From Mycolicibacterium alvei (GTDB lineage Bacteria > Actinomycetota > Actinomycetes > Mycobacteriales > Mycobacteriaceae): a stretch of 64,000 nt of DNA. Position numbers and translations under genes: made by a program. Location: assembly GCF_010727325.1 (NCBI RefSeq), contig NZ_AP022565.1, forward strand, positions 2,046,001-2,110,000, written 5' to 3'. Under the pieces are notes generated by a model. It saw only the letters and a list, made by a program, of their open reading frames with translations. It searched no databases and had not been told where the DNA came from. Positions 59,321-64,000 of the stretch are shown here, piece by piece; position 1 is the stretch's first letter, and every line of letters begins with the position of its first letter.

Positions 59321-59743
59321 TCAGCGGCGCGCGATGCACATGCGGGTCAACCTCTGCCGACCGCTCCACACGGCGCCCCTGCCGCGAGGTGGCCCTCGCA
59401 CTCCCCGCCATAGTCGGGGGCGCCACAGCAAGGCCACCAGGCCGATCGCGACAGCCAGACCCAGGGCCACCAGTGCGGTTGCTGCTCGGGGCAGCACGGC
59501 CTCGGCGACGATGTCAGGCACCACCGGCAGCGACCCGTTTTCGAAGTGCGGATGGTCAGCTGCGACAGCAAACTCGCCGTAGGGGCCGGCGACCGTCGCG
59601 TGCGGGCCATGAGACCCCGACGGCTCAGCGCTCCCCGATGCCCACCCGACGCCGATCACCATTACCAACAACCCCAGCGCCAGCGCCAGCGCCGCGATGG
59701 CGGCACTGTGCGTCGCGCGAGTTACGTTAGCGGTCGACGTCAC
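59321..59743 (-). CDS. LpqS-like copper-regulon membrane protein
   Basis: 140 residues. One N-terminal helix (SAAIAALALALGLLVMVIGVGW) without a lipobox cysteine is followed by an external segment with His (GEFAVAADHPHFENGSLP), a second helix (ATALVALGLAVAIGLVALLW), and a basic end RGPPRGRGAVWSGRQRLTRMCIARR. From memory, the EF...DH.H, AVLPR.AT and RGPP...G..LLTR.C.ARR segments are shared with M. tuberculosis LpqS (Rv0847). Position before cysK2 supports this. It is 113 bases upstream of cysK2 on the same strand. Confidence 0.7.
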   Translation of the reverse strand: MTSTANVTRATHSAAIAALALALGLLVMVIGVGWASGSAEPSGSHGPHATVAGPYGEFAVAADHPHFENGSLPVVPDIVAEAVLPRAATALVALGLAVAIGLVALLWRPRLWRGVRGPPRGRGAVWSGRQRLTRMCIARR

Positions 59744-60166
59744 AATGCGCTGACACTAACAGCGGATGCGAACCTCTCCCGCGTCTCGGATACTTGACGC
59801 CATCTTGTTATCGCACTGCGGCTCCCCGGTAGCCGATCGCCGATTTCGGCGTCTTCGACGGCTCCTGCACTGTGGTAACCACCCGACAGCCAACGCGAAC
59901 CACGCCAGCAACTGTCGCCCCTGCCAATAAAGCTGCAGTTCTGCCAGTTACCCGCAGACTTGCTGCCGGGTCGCCCCAGACGATCGGGCACGCGATCAAC
60001 GGGTACTGCACGCCGTGCGCGCGCACAGCGCGTTCGAAGGGTCGACAACACGCCGAAGGGGCGCGGCATTGTCTGGCCGCGAGCTGACCGGTGCCCTCCT
60101 GCGGCCGAGCCGAGATACGAACCTTGGAAGCGCCGGGCACATGCGCGCCGCTTAGCGCGCCGTCGA
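59744..60166. other. Upstream of lpqS-like gene to IS copy 2; no gene
   Basis: 423 bases holding the lpqS-like promoter region and remnants of unknown origin. No clear TACC-GGTA copper palindrome was found here, and no coding region is supported. It ends at the CTAG target of IS copy 2 (60167-60170). Confidence 0.45.
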
Positions 60167-60216
60167 CTAGGGCGTGTCTGCTTAATGTGAACAGTGTTGT
60201 GACTGATGCTGTTTAG

Positions 60217-60616
60217 GTGATACGTACAGGTGTGATTTCTGATGAGTTGTGGTCGGCGATCGAGCCGGAGCTGCCCTCCGCCCGACGGCGGGGCCGCCCG
60301 TGGAATGATCATCGCCTGACGCTGGAAGGCATTATCTGGCGTTTCCGCACCGGATCACCGTGGCGCGATCTACCCGAGCAGTTCGGTGCCTGGCAGTCGG
60401 TAGCCGAACGACATCTGCGCTGGTCCACCGATGGGACCTACACGGATCTTCGCAGCGATCGCTAACGATATTGATGACACCGACGCTGATCTGGCCGAAC
60501 TGCTGCTGTCGGTGGATTCGACCAGCGTACGTGTGCATCAGCATGCTGCTGGTGCACGCCCGGGGCGGCACACAGGGGGATCTATCGAATTACAAGAAGT
60601 ACCCCGACGAGCCTGA
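60217..60616 (+). pseudogene. IS5-family transposase OrfA (copy 2, 2-base deletion)
   Basis: The reading starts MIRTGVISDELWSAIEPEL as in copy 1 but leaves the frame at GTYTDLRSDR because two bases of ACACAC are missing. The remainder (RIFAAIANDIDDTDADLAELLLSVDSTSVRVHQ...EVPRRA) continues in another frame. The protein would stop after about 82 residues, before the catalytic Asp. Confidence 0.75.
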
Positions 60617-61091
60617 CGACCACGCCATTGGACGTTCCCGGGGCGGGTTGACCACCAAGATCCATGCGCTGGCCGACCAACGATGCAGTCCGGTCGCCAT
60701 GGTGCTGTCGGCTGGCCAGGCCGGCGACAATCCGATGCTATGGCCACTGCTGGACCTGCTTGCCGACACCGATATCAACACGTTCCGCCTGCTGGCCGAC
60801 AAGGCCTATTCGCACGACTCGACCCGGGCGCGGCTACGCCAGCTGAAGATCGCGCACACCATCCCCGAACGCAGTGATCAGATCGAACGCCGCAAAGCCA
60901 AGGGCAGCAAAGGCGGACGGCCACCAGCATTCGCCGGGCGAATCTACAAGCATCGCAACACCATCGAGCGGTGCTTCAACCGCATCAAACACTGGCGAGC
61001 CATCGCCACCCGCTACGACAAGTACGCCCTTTCATACCTCGGCGGAGTCACCCTGGCCGCGATCATCACCTTCCACCGAGTCCGCAATTAA
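60360..61091 (+). CDS. IS5-family transposase OrfB (copy 2, open)
   Basis: An open frame of 243 codons; the meaningful part begins around codon 75 with KKYPDEPDDHAIGRSRGGLTTKIHALADQ. It holds the second Asp in LADKAYSHD and the Glu in NTIERCFNRIKHWRAIATRYDK, the C-terminal two thirds of the DDE domain. It should be translated as a fusion with OrfA by a +1-type shift, but OrfA in this copy is broken. Confidence 0.75.
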   Translation: MARSTRAVRCLAVGSRTTSALVHRWDLHGSSQRSLTILMTPTLIWPNCCCRWIRPAYVCISMLLVHARGGTQGDLSNYKKYPDEPDDHAIGRSRGGLTTKIHALADQRCSPVAMVLSAGQAGDNPMLWPLLDLLADTDINTFRLLADKAYSHDSTRARLRQLKIAHTIPERSDQIERRKAKGSKGGRPPAFAGRIYKHRNTIERCFNRIKHWRAIATRYDKYALSYLGGVTLAAIITFHRVRN

Positions 61092-61173
61092 CAGACACGA
61101 CCTAGGTCGGGTCCCGGCGCCAAGCTGACTAACGGGCTCCACGGCCCGAGGAAGTGTCGGCGTCGGCGGGTAA

Positions 61174-62638
61174 GTCCCCTGGGGTGGTGGGGTTTCGGGC
61201 CTGAGGCTGACCCGGCCGGACTCTGTTCGGTGTGTCGTTGAGGGCTTTGGGGTGGGGCATCGCGTAGTGGTCATTGAGTTACCGACCAAAGTGACTCAAG
61301 CAAAGGACGCACCACGCGATGACCCAGGACCATTCTGCCTTGCTCGCCCAGCTCGATGCGCTCAAGTCCGCTGATGCCGGGGCGGTGTTCGCCGAGCTGA
61401 TCCGCGCCGGGCTGCAGGCGTTGATCGAGGCCGAGGCCACCGAGGCGATCGGCGCCGCCGCTACGAACGCAGCGGCGATCGCAGTACGCATCGCAACGGG
61501 CACCGTCCCAAGACGGTGTCGACCACCGCCGGGGATATCGAAGTCCAGATCCCCAAACTGCGGGCCGGATCGTTCTTCCCGTCGCTGCTCGAGCGGCGAC
61601 GCCGTATCGACAAGGCCTTGCACGCGGTGATCATGGAGGCCTACGTGCACGGGGTGTCGACCCGCAACGTCGATGACCTCGTCGCAGCGCTCGGTGTCGG
61701 TTCGGGGTCTCGAAGTCGGAGGTCTCACGCATCTGCGCCGGCCTAGACAAGGAGATCGAGGCCTTTCGCACCCGCAACCTGACCCACACCCAGTTCCCGT
61801 ACGTCTTCTGCGACGCGACGTTCTGCAAGGTCCGTATCGGGGCTCATGTGGTATCCCACGCTTTGGTGGTGGCCACCGGGGTGTCCATCGACGGCACCCG
61901 CGAGGTGCTGGGCACCGCCGTTGGTGACAGCGAGTCCTTCGAGTTCTGGCGGGAGTTCCTGGCTTCCCTCAAGGCCCGCGGGTTGGCCGGGGTGCACCTG
62001 GTGATCTCCGATGCCCACGCCGGGCTCAAGGCCGCCGTCGCCCAGCAGTTCGCCGGATCCTCCTGGCAGCGGTGCCGGGTCCATTTCATGCGCAACCTGC
62101 ACGGCGCGGTGGCCGCCAAACACGCCCCGGCGGTGACCGCGGCGGTCAAGACCATCTTCGCCCACACCGACCCCGCCGACGTCGCCGCCCAATGGGACCA
62201 GGTCGCCGACACGCTGTCGTCGAGCTTCCCGAAAGTGGCCACAATGATGGACGAAGCGAAAACTGACGTGCTGGCGTTCACGGCGTTCCCACGCGGACAC
62301 TGGCAAAAGATCTGGTCGAACAACCCCATCGAACGCCTCAACAAGGAGATCAAACGCCGCGCCGATGTCGTGGAAATCTTCCCCAACCCCGCAGCATTCC
62401 TGCGGTTGGCCACCGCCGTGGTCATCGAAGCCCACGACGAATGGCAAGTCACCCGCCGCTACCTATCCGAGGTCTCCATGGCTGAACTGCGCAAAGTCAT
62501 CGCCGCCAAACACGCCGCCGCCCAAACAGAGACCGAACCGGTTCCCGAACAACGCCAAATCGCCTAGCATTCACCACGACTCGTTGATCACCACGCGTGA
62601 ACCCACGCCGATCCGAAGTCCACCACCCCAAGGGGCAC
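61174..62638 (+). mobile_element. IS256-family (Mutator-like) element, defective
   Basis: Imperfect inverted ends: GTCCCCTGGGGTGGTGG from 61174 and, reversed from 62638, GTGCCCCTTGGGGTGGTGG. Both ends continue into TTTCGG/CTTCGG. They enclose one transposase gene with two frame breaks. No clear direct target repeats were seen at the borders, so exact ends are uncertain. Confidence 0.65.
61319..62567 (+). pseudogene. IS256-family transposase with two frameshifts
   Basis: The three frames together give a full transposase of about 415 residues. Frame 1 (MTQDHSALLAQLDALKSAD) breaks near 61460, where one C added to GCCGCC would yield GAARYERSGDRSTHRNGHRPK. Frame 2 (TTAGDIEVQIPKLRAGSFFPS) breaks near 61708, where one G added to GGGG restores GVSKSEVSRICAGL. 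Frame 3 carries the DDE motif: FCDATFCKV, VISDAHAGLKAAV, IWSNNPIERLNKEIKRR. Either a dead element or two sequencing errors. Confidence 0.82.
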
Positions 62639-63044
62639 TATCGCGTCGGCAGGCGACCCGACCCCATTTTCACGCCTACGAGGCGTCACGCAAAGGGATA
62701 GGGAGCTGACTACCAATGCACGTGTTACCAATTCCGCAGGGTGGCCCGGCGTTGGCGTTGCACGGTGGGCCTAGCCTAAAACCTCCCGGTCTCAATCACG
62801 GGGAACACGCCAACCTGACCCACCGACGATGAAAGACCACCGGCCCCAGGAAAGCCCGCCCCACCCGGCGACACGGGACAGCATCGCCATGCCACCAAGC
62901 GAAAACCACTACCCAGCAACACAATTCAGCAGCCGAACGGTGCCAGCATCAACTTCGATGCAAAATCGAGGCTAGAGTTAGGCTAGAGTCGAATATTGGG
63001 CGCTTGTCGAGCCTAGCGGTGAGCAGGTGGCAACAGGTCGGTAT
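62639..63044. other. About 400 bases without a gene
   Basis: No supported coding region. There is a lower-GC patch (62930-63000) that may hold the end of the mmpL operon transcript; no clear hairpin was identified. Confidence 0.4.
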
Positions 63045-63482
63045 CTACCATGTCCAGACGGACTGATCCTCGGGCGGGTAGTTGGCGCACACATCGGTGG
63101 TATGGGCGGCGACACCCTTGTTGTTGAAGAGCAGCTTCGCGTGATTGGGCCATGCCGCCGTCAGGGGATCGGCGAAGTTGGTGACCACTTCCTCCGAGTA
63201 AGCTCTGCGCCCGGCGTAGTCCATCGAGAAGAACCAGTGCATCTTGTCTCGAGTAGCCCGCTGAATCTCGGGTGACTTGTTGTTGTAGTCGATCATGTAC
63301 CGCTCGTAGTACACCGGATCGGCATCGCGAGCAGCGGCCATGACTTGCTCGGCTGTGCACGCCGTCGTCAACATCCGATTCGGGATTGGATAGTCATCGG
63401 TGGCGTCGGCCAAGGCGATTCCCGGAAAGGCCAGCGCGGCGCAGCCTAGCAAGGCGATCCCGAGGATCGTCTTTCGTAACAT
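63045..63482 (-). CDS. DUF5078 secreted protein
   Basis: 145 residues with a signal peptide (MLRKTILGIALLGCAALAFPGIALADA). The mature part DDYPIPNRMLTTACTAEQVMAAARDADPVYYERYMIDYN is typical of DUF5078 proteins, small exported mycobacterial proteins often encoded beside MmpL transporters. Two cysteines (in TTACTAEQ and VCANYPP) probably form a disulfide. It is the third gene of the mmpL operon, 13 bases after the DUF732 gene. Function unknown. Confidence 0.82.
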   Translation of the reverse strand: MLRKTILGIALLGCAALAFPGIALADATDDYPIPNRMLTTACTAEQVMAAARDADPVYYERYMIDYNNKSPEIQRATRDKMHWFFSMDYAGRRAYSEEVVTNFADPLTAAWPNHAKLLFNNKGVAAHTTDVCANYPPEDQSVWTW

Positions 63483-63495
63483 GTTGTCGCGCTTG

Positions 63496-63822
63496 CTATC
63501 GCGCCGCTTGTTCTAGGATCGGCCGCTGGTCGGGACAGTATGTGCGCAGTGCGGCGCCAAGGAATTGCCACGCTTGCTCGGTGGTGCTGCCTGTTTGCAG
63601 ATTGGTGTAGACGAACTGGGCCGACCTCTTCGCATCGGTGTCCACGCCGTTGCGTAACCGCTTACAGACGATCTTCCCGATCCAGGCGTTGTAATCGTTT
63701 TGGCCGTAGATGCCGTAGGTGTGCAGCTCGTCGGCGAAGTTGGTGTCGACGTCGGCCTGCGCGGCCGGGGCGAACGCGACTGCCGTTGCGACTGCGGCAG
63801 TTCCAAGAACCGTCCACTTCAT
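63496..63822 (-). CDS. DUF732-type secreted protein
   Basis: 108 residues from the ATG at 63822 (GGAG upstream). The signal peptide is [23 protein letters not shown]. The mature sequence [48 protein letters not shown] fits DUF732 proteins, with two cysteines. Its start overlaps the mmpL stop (ATGA). Companion genes of this sort accompany MmpL genes in several mycobacteria; a role in the transporter complex is inferred only from position. Confidence 0.83.
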   Translation of the reverse strand: MKWTVLGTAAVATAVAFAPAAQADVDTNFADELHTYGIYGQNDYNAWIGKIVCKRLRNGVDTDAKRSAQFVYTNLQTGSTTEQAWQFLGAALRTYCPDQRPILEQAAR

Positions 63823-64000
63823 GGCGTGTCTCCCGCCGGACCCGTTCGCGCCACCTCCGGGGTTCTTGGCCACGGCGACGGCACAGGCCGCGGACGCACT
63901 CGCTGCGGCCACCAGAACCAGCGCCCGAGAAGCGCTGCGATGGACGGAGTCATGAACGCCCGCACGATCAGCGTGTCGAACAGCAAGCCGAGGCCGATGG
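63819..64000 (-). CDS. MmpL-family RND transporter, C-terminal end only
   Basis: About 60 residues are seen: [37 protein letters not shown], the last transmembrane helix and conserved FDTL(I/V)VR(A/S)...P..A.LLGRW.WWP end of MmpL proteins, then a Pro-rich tail. MmpLs export lipids or siderophores across the inner membrane. Most of the gene lies beyond the right edge. It heads a coupled operon with the DUF732 and DUF5078 genes. Confidence 0.85.
   Translation of the reverse strand, partial: IGLGLLFDTLIVRAFMTPSIAALLGRWFWWPQRVRPRPVPSPWPRTPEVARTGPAGDTP

Larger units (their letters stand above)
60171..61101 (+). mobile_element. IS5-family insertion sequence, copy 2 (inverted to copy 1)
   Basis: 931 bases between CTAG repeats (60167-60170, 61102-61105). 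The sequence is the reverse of copy 1 with two visible differences: ACACAC to ACAC within orfA (near 60440) and GGG to GGGG within the orfB part (near 60641). Thus orfA is broken and orfB is open. Confidence 0.9.

Overview
The window comes from a GC-rich, fast-growing-type mycobacterium (Mycolicibacterium-like). The evidence is gene order: PH-domain protein, birA, accD5, accE5, maf, sseA, sufE-like, accA3, sigF, rsbW, usfY, lat, lrpA, pcd, tetR, lhr, nei2, a pseudouridine synthase and glpD2 follow the order of the M. tuberculosis Rv3278c-Rv3302c segment as I remember it. Into this backbone several accessory blocks are inserted. No rRNA, tRNA or CRISPR array was seen.

Layout. 1-7.8 kb: end of a glycosyltransferase, PH protein, birA, then an inserted, translationally coupled steroid/lipid-type operon (micro-ORF, acyl-CoA ligase, ketosteroid-dehydrogenase-like and KshA-like Rieske oxygenase) with a frame-broken PucR-type regulator. 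7.8-14.3 kb: acyl-CoA carboxylase genes accD5, accE5 and accA3, with sulfur genes sseA and sufE between them. BirA would biotinylate AccA3. 14.3-24.5 kb: a general-stress block around sigF/rsbW, with two STAS genes, a second RsbW, two UsfY paralogues and many small proteins. It also holds a heme-oxygenase-like diiron protein opposite a methyltransferase-CDGSH pair. Several sites match the mycobacterial SigF consensus (GTTT-N15-17-GGGTA), often only a few bases before the start codon. 24.5-32.3 kb: Mrr-like nuclease, the lysine-catabolic lat/lrpA/pcd group, an SDR, a lipase-maturation-factor-like membrane protein and a P450 divergent from a TetR. 33-38.3 kb: DNA repair genes lhr and nei2. 38.3-46.4 kb: SDRs, an amine oxidase remnant, the desA3/reductase desaturation pair with a divergent TetR and three operator-like repeats, pseudouridine synthase and glpD2.

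46.4-61.1 kb is a copper-type resistance island between two nearly identical IS5-family copies in opposite orientation. It carries a CPH-type P1B ATPase, DUF305 protein, multicopper oxidase, SHOCT protein, a two-component system, a cysteine-less thioredoxin-like protein, a beta-propeller lipoprotein and an lpqS/cysK2/MFS operon like M. tuberculosis Rv0847-Rv0849, which belongs to the copper-responsive RicR regulon there. A broken IS256-family element follows. The window ends in an MmpL-DUF732-DUF5078 operon.

Gene decay is visible at many points: two genes have lost their middles (a flavodoxin-like reductase and an amine oxidase), and several others carry single-base changes in short homopolymers. 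The latter may be real slippage mutations or sequencing errors; read data are needed to tell. All family assignments are from reading motifs and gene order by eye; no database search was run.
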